Assembly: GCA_903889895.1 (NCBI GenBank) | Contig: CAISYZ010000199.1 | Span: 1 to 58,460 of the forward strand | Reading direction: 5' to 3' | DNA: 58,460 bases | From: an uncultured Verrucomicrobia subdivision 3 bacterium | GTDB taxonomy: Bacteria; Verrucomicrobiota; Verrucomicrobiia; Limisphaerales; UBA11358 | The notes under the pieces: model-generated | What the model was told of the DNA's origin: nothing | The model's database searches: none | The model's input: only the letters and a program-made list of their open reading frames with translations | Translations under genes and position numbers: made by a program | Shown: one piece after another, positions 10,209 through 18,602 of the stretch | How the letters are laid out: each line of letters starts with the position of its first letter | Numbering within the stretch: position 1 is the first letter of the stretch

Positions 10209-10963
10209 GGTGTGGCGACCGGCACGGTGTGCCAGAGGAAGGTGATTTCCCCGAACATTAATTTCCTGGCCGGCGCAAAGCGCAGGGTGCGCGCCAGGGC
10301 GAGCGCGTTTTGATCCGCGTCCGGGTTGCCGCTGGTGTCCAGCAGGGCGGTGGAGAAGACATTGCCGTCCGCCGCCACGAGCAGTTGCACGCGGCTCGGC
10401 GGCAGCACGTCGTTCACCGGCAGCAATGGCAGCGTCAGCGGGTGCAACAATCTGCGTCCGGCGAGTTCGCCGGTGAGTTGCCAGTTGGAATTTTGCGGCA
10501 AGGCCGCTTCGCCCGCCGTTGTCGGCACTGCGGCTGGCGGTGACGGCTTGAAATCCAGCCGGGTGGTCACAAACTGGTTCGTCCGCATGAACGCACTGAA
10601 CGTCGCGCCCAGATCGCCAGCCGCCAAGTCCAGGAATTGCGGCGGTTCGGTCCAGCGATTCGTGAATTGCTCAACCGAGATGATCCCGCCCAAGGCGGTG
10701 CCGGCGGAATCCTCGGCGTGGGGCAGCACAAACAGCGTCGGGTCGGTCAGCCGCAGGAATTCGCTGGCGGGATCGGCCAGATGAAAGATGGGAACATTCT
10801 TGACCACGCGCGGAGCCACCGGTTTTTTTGCTCCCAGCAAAGAAATGAAGGCCACATGCGCCGCGAAGGCGAAGGTGATGAGGAAAACAAATTTCTTTCT
10901 GCTCCAGTTCGTGGCCGGCGGCAGGTCGGTCTGCGGTTGCGATTCGCCCGCGCCGGGATTCAT
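10205..10963 (-). CDS. TonB-like energy transducer
   Basis: The 252-residue protein has an N-terminal cytoplasmic tail, a single membrane helix (about residues 25-42, KFVFLITFAFAAHVAFI) containing a histidine (His36) as in TonB, a proline-rich periplasmic stretch, and a C-terminal domain around VQLLVAADGNVFSTALLDTSG...ALARTLRFAPA, which matches the TonB C-terminal fold. In the family it couples the inner-membrane motor to outer-membrane receptors. It overlaps exbD by 4 bp upstream and the zinc-ribbon gene by 4 bp downstream. No TonB-dependent receptor lies in the window. Confidence 0.78.
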   Translation of the reverse strand: MNPGAGESQPQTDLPPATNWSRKKFVFLITFAFAAHVAFISLLGAKKPVAPRVVKNVPIFHLADPASEFLRLTDPTLFVLPHAEDSAGTALGGIISVEQFTNRWTEPPQFLDLAAGDLGATFSAFMRTNQFVTTRLDFKPSPPAAVPTTAGEAALPQNSNWQLTGELAGRRLLHPLTLPLLPVNDVLPPSRVQLLVAADGNVFSTALLDTSGNPDADQNALALARTLRFAPARKLMFGEITFLWHTVPVATP

Positions 10964-11397
10964 GGCTGGTGGGTCGCCGTGCTGGCCGGCGGCAACGTGG
11001 CGAGCACGAGGTTGGTGATGCCGATCTCCGGTGCGCGCGCGAGCAGGGCGAGGTGCGCGAGCTCGTCGTAAGTGACCAACTTATCGGCATGGATGACGAG
11101 CGTCAGCGGGGTGTGGGCGCCTTTGACGGCGGCGGCCAGCGAAGTTTTCAACACCGGTTCCGTGACGATTTGGTTTTGGTAGAACAAGCGGTTTTGCGCA
11201 TCCACGGCCAGCGCCAGGACCGGGCCGTCTGCGCCGGGCAGTTCGGACGCGGCGGGCGGCTGCAAACTCACCCGCAGGCCGGGCACCGGCAGCACTGAGG
11301 CCAGCAGCAGAAAAATCACCAGACAGAAAAACACGGCGGCAAACGGCGCGATGTCAAACTGGCTGCGGAGAATTTTGGCGGTGCGCGGAAATTTCAT
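10960..11397 (-). CDS. exbD: ExbD/TolR-like motor subunit lacking the conserved aspartate
   Basis: The 145-residue protein shows ExbD/TolR topology: short N-terminus, one membrane helix at residues 16-36 (IAPFAAVFFCLVIFLLLASV), and a periplasmic domain with LVIHADKLVTYDELAHLALLARAPEI. In ExbD and TolR the helix normally begins TPFIDV and its aspartate is the proton-path residue. Here the aligned sequence is APFAAV, placing alanine 21 at that position; the nearest aspartate, Asp15, precedes the helix. It sits between exbB and the tonB-like gene with 4-bp overlaps on both sides, so it is not an isolated relic. It may be a structural or regulatory variant, or motor function may rely on another residue. 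Confidence 0.82.
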   Translation of the reverse strand: MKFPRTAKILRSQFDIAPFAAVFFCLVIFLLLASVLPVPGLRVSLQPPAASELPGADGPVLALAVDAQNRLFYQNQIVTEPVLKTSLAAAVKGAHTPLTLVIHADKLVTYDELAHLALLARAPEIGITNLVLATLPPASTATHQP

Positions 11398-12011
11398 TTC
11401 CCGGTTCCGTTCTCGGAGACGATGTTGACGATTTCGGCGGCGGCGCGCTCCATGTCGAGGACGATCTTGTTCACGCGGCTCACGAGGTAGTTGTAACCGG
11501 CGTGGGCGGGGATGGCTACGGCGATGCCGCTGGCGGCGCAGACGAGCGCCTTGTTGATGCCGCCGGCGAGGTCACGGAAATTGGCGTAGGCATCCGCGTG
11601 GTTGATGAAGCCGAACACATCAATGAAACCGAGCAGCGTGCCGAACAGTCCGAGCAGCGGCGCGAGCTGCGCGATGGTGGCGAGCAGATTTAATTTTTCC
11701 TCCAGCCGCGGAACTTCCGTGAGGCCGGCCTCCTCGACGGCTTCGCGCACGCGTTCGCGGCCCAGTTCGCGGGCGAGGATGGCCGCCTTGACGAGCCGCG
11801 CGACGGGGCCGGCGGTGGCATCGCAGATGGCGATGGCCTCGACGACGTTGCCGCGCTTGATGACCGTGCGGACACCGTTGAGGAACTCAGCAGAGTTGAT
11901 CTGCGAGCGGTGGCAATACAGTGCGCGTTCGATGAACACGACGGCGGCGGTGGCGGCGGCGAGAAGAATGAGCCAGATCACCGGACCGCCGTTGGCTAAA
12001 AGCGTTGACAT
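11394..12011 (-). CDS. exbB: MotA/TolQ/ExbB proton channel family protein
   Basis: The 205-residue protein has the ExbB layout: an N-terminal helix (ANGGPVIWLILLAAATAAVVFIERAL), a long cytoplasmic loop, and two further helices with the conserved LLGLFGTLLGFIDVF and IAVAIPAHAGYNYLV. It forms the pentameric channel around ExbD that powers TonB. It is the first gene of the four-gene minus-strand cluster exbB-exbD-tonB-zinc ribbon, with ATG overlapping stop codons at each junction. Confidence 0.9.
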   Translation of the reverse strand: MSTLLANGGPVIWLILLAAATAAVVFIERALYCHRSQINSAEFLNGVRTVIKRGNVVEAIAICDATAGPVARLVKAAILARELGRERVREAVEEAGLTEVPRLEEKLNLLATIAQLAPLLGLFGTLLGFIDVFGFINHADAYANFRDLAGGINKALVCAASGIAVAIPAHAGYNYLVSRVNKIVLDMERAAAEIVNIVSENGTGK

Positions 12012-12143
12012 GGGAATATTAAAGGCGTTTGCGGGCTGAATTCAAAGCGCGAAAATCAGTTGCCGCCGGCGAAGCCCGGGCGGAAGGATTTTCCCCTGAA
12101 AATTTTCTTGGCGTTTCTGACGGCTTGGCGGTTAAACTTGCGC

Positions 12144-12524
12144 ATGGAAAAACCAGACCAACTCCGCGAACTCTTTCGGATGCAGCAAGCCCTCAACGAA
12201 CGCATTGGCGTCAAAACCGCCGGCATGACCGAGGAGGAAAAAACCAAGTGGCTGCTCAACTACACCCGCGCCATGCAGCAGGAAATGGCCGAACTCACCG
12301 ACAGCGTGCCGTGGAAATGGTGGGCGAAGTATCAGAAATTCGACGAGCAGAACGCGCGCGTCGAGGTGGTGGACCTGTTTCATTTTCTCATCAGCATGGC
12401 GCAAGTCCTCGGCATGAGCGCGGACGACGTCTTCGCCGCCTACGTCAAAAAGAACGAGGTGAATTTCAAACGGCAGGACAGCGGCTACACGAAGAAGGAC
12501 GAGAACGACTCGAAACACATTTGA
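12144..12524 (+). CDS. All-alpha dimeric dUTP diphosphatase
   Basis: The 126-residue protein belongs to the MazG-like all-alpha NTP pyrophosphatases that hydrolyse dUTP to dUMP. The metal-binding helices are visible as QQEMAEL (ExxE) and EVVDLFHF (ExxD), separated by PWKWWAKY, which is typical of the dimeric dUTPase family. The start is the ATG at 12144; the frame is open to 12060 but that stretch has no family similarity. The next gene (hpt) begins only 3 bp after the stop, pointing to an operon for nucleotide metabolism. Confidence 0.85.
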   Translation: MEKPDQLRELFRMQQALNERIGVKTAGMTEEEKTKWLLNYTRAMQQEMAELTDSVPWKWWAKYQKFDEQNARVEVVDLFHFLISMAQVLGMSADDVFAAYVKKNEVNFKRQDSGYTKKDENDSKHI

Positions 12525-12527
12525 CGC

Positions 12528-13133
12528 GTGGGCGCCCAGCTTAAAAATTCAAAGCTAAAAGCTCCCGTGCCGCCGCGCTGGCGCCAGGAGGTTGAGCGCA
12601 TCCTCATCACCGACGCGCAACTGGCCCGGCGCGTAAAATCTCTGGCGCGGGAAATTGAAAAGGATTTTCTCGGGCGCGAAATGGTGGTCGTTTCCTTGCT
12701 GTCCGGCACGGTGATGTTTCTCGCGGATTTGATCCGGCATTTGAATCTTCCCATGCGCATGGATTTCATGGGCGTGTCCAGCTACGGCCTCGGCACCGAG
12801 TCCGGCGACCTGGTGTTCACCAAGGAATTGCGCCTCGATGTAAAAGGCCGAGATGTGTTGCTGGTAGACGACATTCTCGACACCGGCAAAACCATGACCC
12901 GCGTGCTGGCGAAATTGCAGTTGCTCGAACCGCGACGTATCAAGACCTGCGTGCTGCTCGACAAGCCGGCGCACCGGCAGTTCGACATCGAGGCGGATTT
13001 CGTCGGATTTGAGATTCCTGATTTCTTTGTGGTTGGCTACGGCCTCGACTTCGCCGAGCGCTACCGCAATCTGCCGTTTGTCGGCGTGCTGCACCCGCAC
13101 GTTTACAAGGAGGCCATCAAACGCGTCCTCTGA
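12528..13133 (+). CDS. hpt: Hypoxanthine phosphoribosyltransferase
   Basis: Hpt converts hypoxanthine or guanine plus PRPP to IMP or GMP. The PRPP loop VLLVDDILDTGKTM is complete, and the upstream VVVSLLSGTVMFLADLIR and the C-terminal FVVGYGLDFAERYRNLPFVG blocks are characteristic. The start is a GTG at 12528, with the conserved domain beginning near residue 22; a later start is possible. Length is 201 residues, about 20 more than usual, all at the N-terminus. It lies between dUTPase and a nucleoside transporter with 3-bp gaps. Confidence 0.93.
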   Translation: MGAQLKNSKLKAPVPPRWRQEVERILITDAQLARRVKSLAREIEKDFLGREMVVVSLLSGTVMFLADLIRHLNLPMRMDFMGVSSYGLGTESGDLVFTKELRLDVKGRDVLLVDDILDTGKTMTRVLAKLQLLEPRRIKTCVLLDKPAHRQFDIEADFVGFEIPDFFVVGYGLDFAERYRNLPFVGVLHPHVYKEAIKRVL

Positions 13134-13136
13134 GCC

Positions 13137-14411
13137 ATGAGCCAACTGCATTTCGCAAATCTCTTCGGCTGGGCGGCGATGCTGTTGTTCGCTTGGGCGA
13201 TTTCCTACGACCGCAAAAATTTTCCGTGGCGCACCGTCATCTGGGGACTCGGTTTGCAATTGGTGCTGGCGGTGCTCATTCTCGACACGCCGTGGGGCGG
13301 AAAACTGTTTGAGTTCGCCGGCAAAATTATTCAGAAGCTGATTCACTTTTCCGGCGAGGGCACGAAATTTGTGTTCGGCCCGCTTGCGGATGGCGATTTG
13401 CTTTCGGAAAAATTCGGCCCCGGCAACTCCGTCATCTTCGGCATCCTCGTCTGCGGCACGGTGGTCATCGTCAGCGCGCTGTCGGCGCTGTTCTATCACT
13501 GGGGCATCTTGCAGCGCGTCGTCCGCGCGTTCGCGTGGGTCATGCGCAAAGTCATGCGGACGAGCGGCAGCGAGACGCTTTCCGCCGCTGCAAATATTTT
13601 CATGGGTCAGACCGAAGCGCCGCTGGTCATCCGACCTTACGTGCCGCGCATGACCAAAAGTGAAATCATGACCATCATGGTCTGCGGCATGGCGCACATC
13701 GCCGGCGGCGTCGCGGCGGTGTATGCCGCGATGGGCATGAAGGCCGGCTATCCGAACACCGCCGGTCATTTGCTCACCGCGTCGGTGTTGAACTGCCCCG
13801 CCGCGCTGCTCATCGCCAAAATCATGCTGCCGGAAACCGAGGTCAGCGAAACCGCCGGGGCTTCGCCCGCCACGGTTCCGCGCACCACTGCCAATTCCAT
13901 TGATGCGATTTGCCGCGGGGCCGGGGACGGCTTTCATCTTTCGCTCAACATTTGCGCCATGCTCATCGGTTTCATCGCCATCATTTCGCTGGCGAATTAT
14001 GTTTTCGGCTGGACGCAGCTGCACCTTGGCGCAACGCACGCGCTGACGCTGCAAAATGTTTTTGGCTGGGTGAATGCGCCGTTCGCGTGGCTCATGGGCG
14101 TGCCGGCGGCGGACTGTTTGAACGTCGGACAAATTCTGGGCGAGCGCATCGTGTTGAACGAATTCGTCGGCTACCTCGACCTCACCAGCAACGCCGCGCA
14201 GCTTAATCTCACGCCACGCGCCTTCACCATTGCGACGTATGCGCTGTGCGGCTTCGCCAATTTTTCCAGCATCGCGATTCAGATTGGCGGCATTGGTTCG
14301 CTCGCGCCGGAACGCCGCAGTGAAATGGCCAAGGTTGGTTTGCGCGCGATGATCGGCGGATTGCTCGCGGCCTACATGACCGCGTGTCTCGCGGGATTTT
14401 TACTGCCGTAA
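13137..14411 (+). CDS. nupC: Concentrative nucleoside transporter (CNT/NupC family)
   Basis: This inner-membrane symporter takes up nucleosides with H+ or Na+. It has about ten hydrophobic helices over 424 residues and the family core SVIFGILVCGTVVIVSALSA, the GQTEAPLVIRPYV loop that binds the nucleoside, and FVGYLDL...YALCGFANFSSIAIQIGG near the C-terminus. The gene starts 3 bp after hpt, so uptake and base salvage appear co-transcribed with dUTPase. Substrate range cannot be told from the sequence. Confidence 0.93.
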   Translation: MSQLHFANLFGWAAMLLFAWAISYDRKNFPWRTVIWGLGLQLVLAVLILDTPWGGKLFEFAGKIIQKLIHFSGEGTKFVFGPLADGDLLSEKFGPGNSVIFGILVCGTVVIVSALSALFYHWGILQRVVRAFAWVMRKVMRTSGSETLSAAANIFMGQTEAPLVIRPYVPRMTKSEIMTIMVCGMAHIAGGVAAVYAAMGMKAGYPNTAGHLLTASVLNCPAALLIAKIMLPETEVSETAGASPATVPRTTANSIDAICRGAGDGFHLSLNICAMLIGFIAIISLANYVFGWTQLHLGATHALTLQNVFGWVNAPFAWLMGVPAADCLNVGQILGERIVLNEFVGYLDLTSNAAQLNLTPRAFTIATYALCGFANFSSIAIQIGGIGSLAPERRSEMAKVGLRAMIGGLLAAYMTACLAGFLLP

Positions 14412-14417
14412 GAATTT

Positions 14418-15329
14418 ATGCCGGTCACGCTGCCACAACTTTCCCGGCGCGAGTTCCTGAAACGCGCCGTCTTGGCCGGGGCGGGCATGGTGACGGCATC
14501 CAGCCATGCCAATCTGTTTGGCAAAGCGCGCGACCAGCACACTTTTGCCTTTTTCTCGGATTGCCACGTTGCCGCTGATGCTGCGTTGAAAAACAGTGGC
14601 GTCAACATGGCAGACAATCTTGCCGCCAGCGTAAACGAACTGGCGGCGTGGCCGGTGAAACCCGCCGCCGTCTTTGTGAATGGCGATCTCGCGTTCAAAT
14701 CTGGCTTGCCGGCGGACTACGCGACGTTCAGCAAATTGATCGAGCTGGTGCGCGCGCTGGCGCCAATTCATTTGAACCTTGGCAACCACGATCAGCGGGA
14801 AAATTTCTGGTCCGCGTTCCCACTCGACGCGGTGAAGCAAAAATGTGTTCCGCAAAAACAGTGCGCGGTTTTGGAAACAGATTTGGCGAATTGGTTCTTG
14901 CTGGATTCCTTGGCGGTTACGAATGCCAGCTCGGGCGAACTCGGCGCGGTGCAAGTGGCTTGGCTCGATTCCGAACTGGCCACACGAAAAGAAAAGCCGG
15001 CGGTCATTGTCGGTCATCACAATTTGCAATCGCCCGGCGCGAATTCGGCGCTGAACGATTCCGCCGCGCTGGTGGAAATTTTTTCGAAGCATCCGCAAGT
15101 GAAGGCGTTTGTGTTCGGCCACACGCACAACTGGCACGTCGAGACGCACGCGACCGGCGTGCACCTCGTCAATCTGCCGCCGACTGGTTATGTGTTCAAG
15201 GCCGGCCGGCCGAGTGGCTGGGTCCGCTGCACGCTGGCGCGCGATGGCGTGGAATTTGAACTGCGCTCGCTCGACGCGAATCATCCCGAACACGCGCAGG
15301 TAAAAAAGCTTTCCTGGCGCGTGGGCTGA
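14418..15329 (+). CDS. Exported metallophosphoesterase with Tat signal
   Basis: The 303-residue protein begins with a twin-arginine signal (LSRREFLKRAVLAGAGMVTA), so it is probably exported folded. The calcineurin-like metal site is complete: DCH near residue 51, GDLAF, GNHDQ, GHHN and GHTHNWH. Substrate is unknown; a role in releasing phosphate from nucleotides for the transporter encoded 6 bp upstream would fit the neighbourhood but is inference. Confidence 0.87.
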   Translation: MPVTLPQLSRREFLKRAVLAGAGMVTASSHANLFGKARDQHTFAFFSDCHVAADAALKNSGVNMADNLAASVNELAAWPVKPAAVFVNGDLAFKSGLPADYATFSKLIELVRALAPIHLNLGNHDQRENFWSAFPLDAVKQKCVPQKQCAVLETDLANWFLLDSLAVTNASSGELGAVQVAWLDSELATRKEKPAVIVGHHNLQSPGANSALNDSAALVEIFSKHPQVKAFVFGHTHNWHVETHATGVHLVNLPPTGYVFKAGRPSGWVRCTLARDGVEFELRSLDANHPEHAQVKKLSWRVG

Positions 15330-15395
15330 CGCGGTCGCCGCAACCGTTTCTTGATTGGCCTCGGCGGATGGTTTAGTCTCCGCGCTTCATTTTTT

Positions 15396-16634
15396 ATGGC
15401 ATTACTCAACGACAATTATCTCAAACTCCAGGCGGGTTATCTGTTTCCGGAAATCGGCCGCCGCGTGAAGGCGTTTACCGACGCGAATCCCGAGGCTGCC
15501 AAGCGCCTCATCCGCTGCGGCATCGGCGATGTGACCGAGCCGCTGCCGCCCGCTGTCATTACCGCGATGCACAAAGCCGTGGACGAAATGGCCGCGCGCG
15601 AGACTTTCAAGGGCTACGGCCCGGAGCAGGGCTACGACTGGTTGCGCCGCGCCATCGCGCAAAATGATTTCCGCGACAAGGGGCTGGACGTGGCCGACGA
15701 CGAAATTTTTATCAGCGACGGTTCGAAGTGTGATTGCGGTGCGATTCTCGACATCCTCGGCAGCAAAAATAAAATTGCCATCAGTGATCCGGTGTATCCG
15801 GTTTATGTGGACACCAACGTGATGGTCGGCCACACCGGTGACGCCAACGAGGCCGGTGCTTATGCCAAGCTCGTTTATCTGCCGTGCAAGCCGGCGAATG
15901 GTTTTATTCCGCTGCCGCCGAAGAAGCACGTGGATGTCATTTATCTTTGCTCGCCAAACAATCCCACCGGCGCGGCGGCCACGCGCGAACAGCTTGAAGC
16001 GTGGGTCAAATACGCGCTCGAACACAAGGCTGTGATTTTGTTCGACGCGGCTTACGAGGCTTACATCACCGAGCCGGGCGTGCCGCATTCGATTTACGAA
16101 ATCCCCGGCGCGCGCGAGTGCGCCATCGAGTTCCGCAGTTTTTCGAAGAATGGCGGGTTCACCGGCACGCGCTGCGCGTTCACCGTGGTTCCGAAATCCC
16201 TCAACGCCTATACCAAGACCGGCGAGGCGAAGCCGCTGCATCCGCTGTGGAACCGCCGCTCGACCACGAAGTTCAACGGCGTCAGCTACATCATCCAGCG
16301 CGCGGCGGAGGCGCTGTATTCGCCCGAAGGCAAAACGCAGGTGAACGAGCTGATCAAACATTATCTCGGCAACGCAGAAATTTTGCGCAAGGGTGCGAAG
16401 AAGGCGGGGCTGAAAGTTTTCGGCGGCGTCAACGCGCCGTATATCTGGGTGCGCACGCCGAAGGACGTGACGAGCTGGCAGGCCTTCGACAAGATTCTGG
16501 CGGACGCGAATGTGGTCATCACGCCCGGCTCCGGCTTCGGCGCGAAGGGCGAAGGCTATTTCCGCATCAGCGCGTTCAACAGCCGCGCCAACGCCGAAGA
16601 GGTCGCGCGCCGCTTGCAGGAATTGAAGTGGTAA
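15396..16634 (+). CDS. dapL: LL-diaminopimelate aminotransferase
   Basis: DapL converts tetrahydrodipicolinate directly to LL-diaminopimelate with glutamate, a one-step bypass in lysine and peptidoglycan synthesis. The sequence opens with [20 protein letters not shown] and has [32 protein letters not shown] and the pyridoxal lysine in [15 protein letters not shown] (Lys251). Length is 412 residues, normal for the family. The ATG at 15396 is favoured; the upstream open part (from 15351) is not conserved in the family. The pathway is characteristic of Chlamydiae, Verrucomicrobia, plants and some others, which supports the taxonomic call. Confidence 0.95.
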   Translation: MALLNDNYLKLQAGYLFPEIGRRVKAFTDANPEAAKRLIRCGIGDVTEPLPPAVITAMHKAVDEMAARETFKGYGPEQGYDWLRRAIAQNDFRDKGLDVADDEIFISDGSKCDCGAILDILGSKNKIAISDPVYPVYVDTNVMVGHTGDANEAGAYAKLVYLPCKPANGFIPLPPKKHVDVIYLCSPNNPTGAAATREQLEAWVKYALEHKAVILFDAAYEAYITEPGVPHSIYEIPGARECAIEFRSFSKNGGFTGTRCAFTVVPKSLNAYTKTGEAKPLHPLWNRRSTTKFNGVSYIIQRAAEALYSPEGKTQVNELIKHYLGNAEILRKGAKKAGLKVFGGVNAPYIWVRTPKDVTSWQAFDKILADANVVITPGSGFGAKGEGYFRISAFNSRANAEEVARRLQELKW

Positions 16635-16640
16635 GAGCAA

Positions 16641-17558
16641 GTGGTAAAAACTTTTGGCATCATCGGTAGCCTTTTGCTGGGGACGGGTCTGACCCAAGCC
16701 GCGCCGCCGGATGGCAACGCCCGGATTCATGCCCTAGCCGGGGATTCCGAAATTGTCATCACCACCACGCGGCGGCTGGCCGGAGCGATTGGTTCGCTGA
16801 CTTGGAACGGCAAGGAGTTCATCAACGTCACTGATCACGGCCGGGAGTTGCAATCTGCCAGTGCGTTCGATCTTTCTCCAACGGCCAACTCGGAGACCTT
16901 TAATCCCACCGAAGCCGGCTCGCGGCGTGATGGATCAGGGACGAACACCACCAGCCGGTTGCTCGAAATTTCAGCCGCCGGCAATCAGCTGCGGACAAAA
17001 ACGCAAATGGCCTTCTGGCTTGTGCCGGGCGAACGTTCGGCGGGAATGCTGGCCAGAAATACGAACGCGCTTTCCAACCATGTGCTCACGAAAGATGTCC
17101 GGATTGGATTTGAGCGCTGGCCGCAGGCGCTGGATTATCGCGCGACGTTTTCGGTTCCGGCCGATGAGCACCATATCTACGGGCAGTTCGAGGCGCTGAC
17201 GGGCTATATGCCGGCGGAGTTCAACTCGTTTTACGAATTTAATCCGCGGGTCCAGCAGCTCCAGCCTTTGAGCCATGGTCCGGGCGAAATCAAAAATCCT
17301 GTGGTGCTCGCCACGGCCGATGGAAAGTTCGCGATAGGCATTTTTGCGGTGCCCCAGAAAGCGCCGGACCTGGCGGGTCCCAATTACGGGCGCTGGTTCT
17401 TTGACTCGGCCCACGTCGCCAAGTGGAACTGCGTCTTCCGGGTGCGAAATCCGCAGGGCATCCGGAGCGGCGATTACCACTACCGCTTGCTGGTGCCGGT
17501 CGGCACGCTGGCGCAAGTGGAGACGATGCTGCGCGAATGGCAGCACGTTAAGTGGTGA
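16641..17558 (+). CDS. Exported protein of unknown function
   Basis: The 305-residue protein starts at a GTG 6 bp after dapL and has a signal peptide (IIGSLLLGTGLTQAA). The mature part is beta-rich with aromatic residues, for example IGSLTWNGKEFINVTDHGRELQ, and an FNPRVQQLQPLSHGPGE segment. The pattern is reminiscent of the galactose-mutarotase-like beta-sandwich fold, but I recognise no catalytic motif and do not assign a function. Confidence 0.75.
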   Translation: MVKTFGIIGSLLLGTGLTQAAPPDGNARIHALAGDSEIVITTTRRLAGAIGSLTWNGKEFINVTDHGRELQSASAFDLSPTANSETFNPTEAGSRRDGSGTNTTSRLLEISAAGNQLRTKTQMAFWLVPGERSAGMLARNTNALSNHVLTKDVRIGFERWPQALDYRATFSVPADEHHIYGQFEALTGYMPAEFNSFYEFNPRVQQLQPLSHGPGEIKNPVVLATADGKFAIGIFAVPQKAPDLAGPNYGRWFFDSAHVAKWNCVFRVRNPQGIRSGDYHYRLLVPVGTLAQVETMLREWQHVKW

Positions 17559-17639
17559 AACTTCAGCATTGCGGGCGGAACCGTTTTTGATAATCTGACC
17601 GCTCGTTTTAACCGAAAAACAACCACCAAAACATAATTT

Positions 17640-17795
17640 ATGTCACAGCATCCCAGTCTCCGCGCGGCCTCCACCTTGGGCGGCAAGCGCAACGTTCTCA
17701 AGCGTTATGAACGCACCGCGCTCCTCGAAAAGCGCGGCCAGCGCAAGACCGGCGAGAAGATCACCGGCCTCCGCAAGACCAAGCCGGAAGCCTGA
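17640..17795 (+). CDS. Small basic protein conserved in Chlamydiae/Verrucomicrobia
   Basis: This short gene encodes 51 residues rich in lysine and arginine: it opens MSQHPSLRAASTLGGKRNVL and continues KRYERTALLEKRGQR, ending LRKTKPEA. It matches from memory the short basic protein family described in Chlamydiae and Verrucomicrobia, thought to be ribosome-associated. There is no Shine-Dalgarno sequence, as with many genes here; the leader is A-rich (ACCACCAAAACATAATTT). It is read in the opposite sense to a long spurious open frame on the minus strand. Confidence 0.85.
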   Translation: MSQHPSLRAASTLGGKRNVLKRYERTALLEKRGQRKTGEKITGLRKTKPEA

Positions 17796-17797
17796 TT

Positions 17798-17888
17798 CAT
17801 TTCCAATTTGCCAGTTCCAATTGCCAATTGCCGGGATTGCCGGCGACCAGATTGGAGATTGGCGATTTAAAATTGGCAAATGGCAATG
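17798..17888. repeat. Imperfect inverted repeat spanning the rluB start
   Basis: The 84 bp between the small basic protein gene and rluB are made of short TTGCCA/TGGCAA words. CATTTCCAATTTGCCAGTT at 17798 pairs imperfectly with AATTGGCAAATGGCAATG at 17871-17888, and inner words ATTGCCAATTGCC and ATTGGAGATTGGC pair as well. The right arm covers the two candidate ATG codons of rluB (17880 and 17886), so the fold could hide that start. It may equally be an unrelated interspersed repeat. Confidence 0.5.
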
Positions 17889-18599
17889 ACTGTCCGCCTC
17901 CAAAAATTTCTCGCCGACGCCGGTGTGGCTTCCCGCCGGGCCGGCGAGCAAATTATTTTGGAGGGGCGCGTCACCGTCAACGGCCAGACCGTCCGGCTGC
18001 TCGGCAGCAAGGTGGATCCCGCCCATGACCGCGTGGCGGTGGATGGCAAGATCGCGCACGCCCGGAAGCTGATTTATGCGGCGTTGAACAAGCCCGTCGG
18101 CTGCGTCTGTTCCCGCAAGGATGAGCTGAACCGCCCGACGATTTACGAGCTGCTGCCGCGCGAGTGGGACACGGTGCAGTCCGTCGGCCGGCTGGACTAC
18201 AACAGCGAAGGATTGATTTTTGTCACCAATGATGGACAATTCGCGCTGCGCCTGACGCATCCGCGTTATGGCGTGCGCAAGAAGTATCTGGTCACAGTGG
18301 AAGGCCTGGTGACGCCGGCGATGCTCGAGCTGTTCAAGCACGGCATCTTTCACGAGGGTGAAAAATTGAAGGCGCTCGCGGGCCGGATCATGTCCGCCAG
18401 CCGCGCCAAGAGCGTGGTGGAACTGGAACTCGGTGAGGGCAAGAACCGCGAGGTGCGCCGGCTCTTCGAGTCGCAGGCGCTGACGGTGAAGAAGCTGCTG
18501 CGGATCCAGATCGGCAAAATCAAGCTCGGCGAATTGAAGCCGGGCAAATGGCGCACGCTGAATGCGGCTGAGGTCAAGACGCTCACGGCTGAATTTTAA
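17880..18599 (+). CDS. rluB: Pseudouridine synthase, RluB/RsuA family
   Basis: The 239-residue enzyme isomerises a uridine in rRNA to pseudouridine. An S4 RNA-binding domain (residues 3-60, RLQKFLADAGVASRRAGEQI) is followed by the catalytic domain with GRLDYNSEGLIFVTNDG, which holds the catalytic aspartate, and the conserved GKNREVRRLFE. A start at 17886 would remove two residues. RluB is preferred over RsuA by the S4 spacing, but this is not certain. The next gene begins 3 bp later. Confidence 0.9.
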   Translation: MAMTVRLQKFLADAGVASRRAGEQIILEGRVTVNGQTVRLLGSKVDPAHDRVAVDGKIAHARKLIYAALNKPVGCVCSRKDELNRPTIYELLPREWDTVQSVGRLDYNSEGLIFVTNDGQFALRLTHPRYGVRKKYLVTVEGLVTPAMLELFKHGIFHEGEKLKALAGRIMSASRAKSVVELELGEGKNREVRRLFESQALTVKKLLRIQIGKIKLGELKPGKWRTLNAAEVKTLTAEF

Positions 18600-18602
18600 C
18601 TT

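Noticed and set aside
12555-14132. A 525-codon minus-strand frame
   Set aside because: Antisense shadow of hpt and the CNT transporter.
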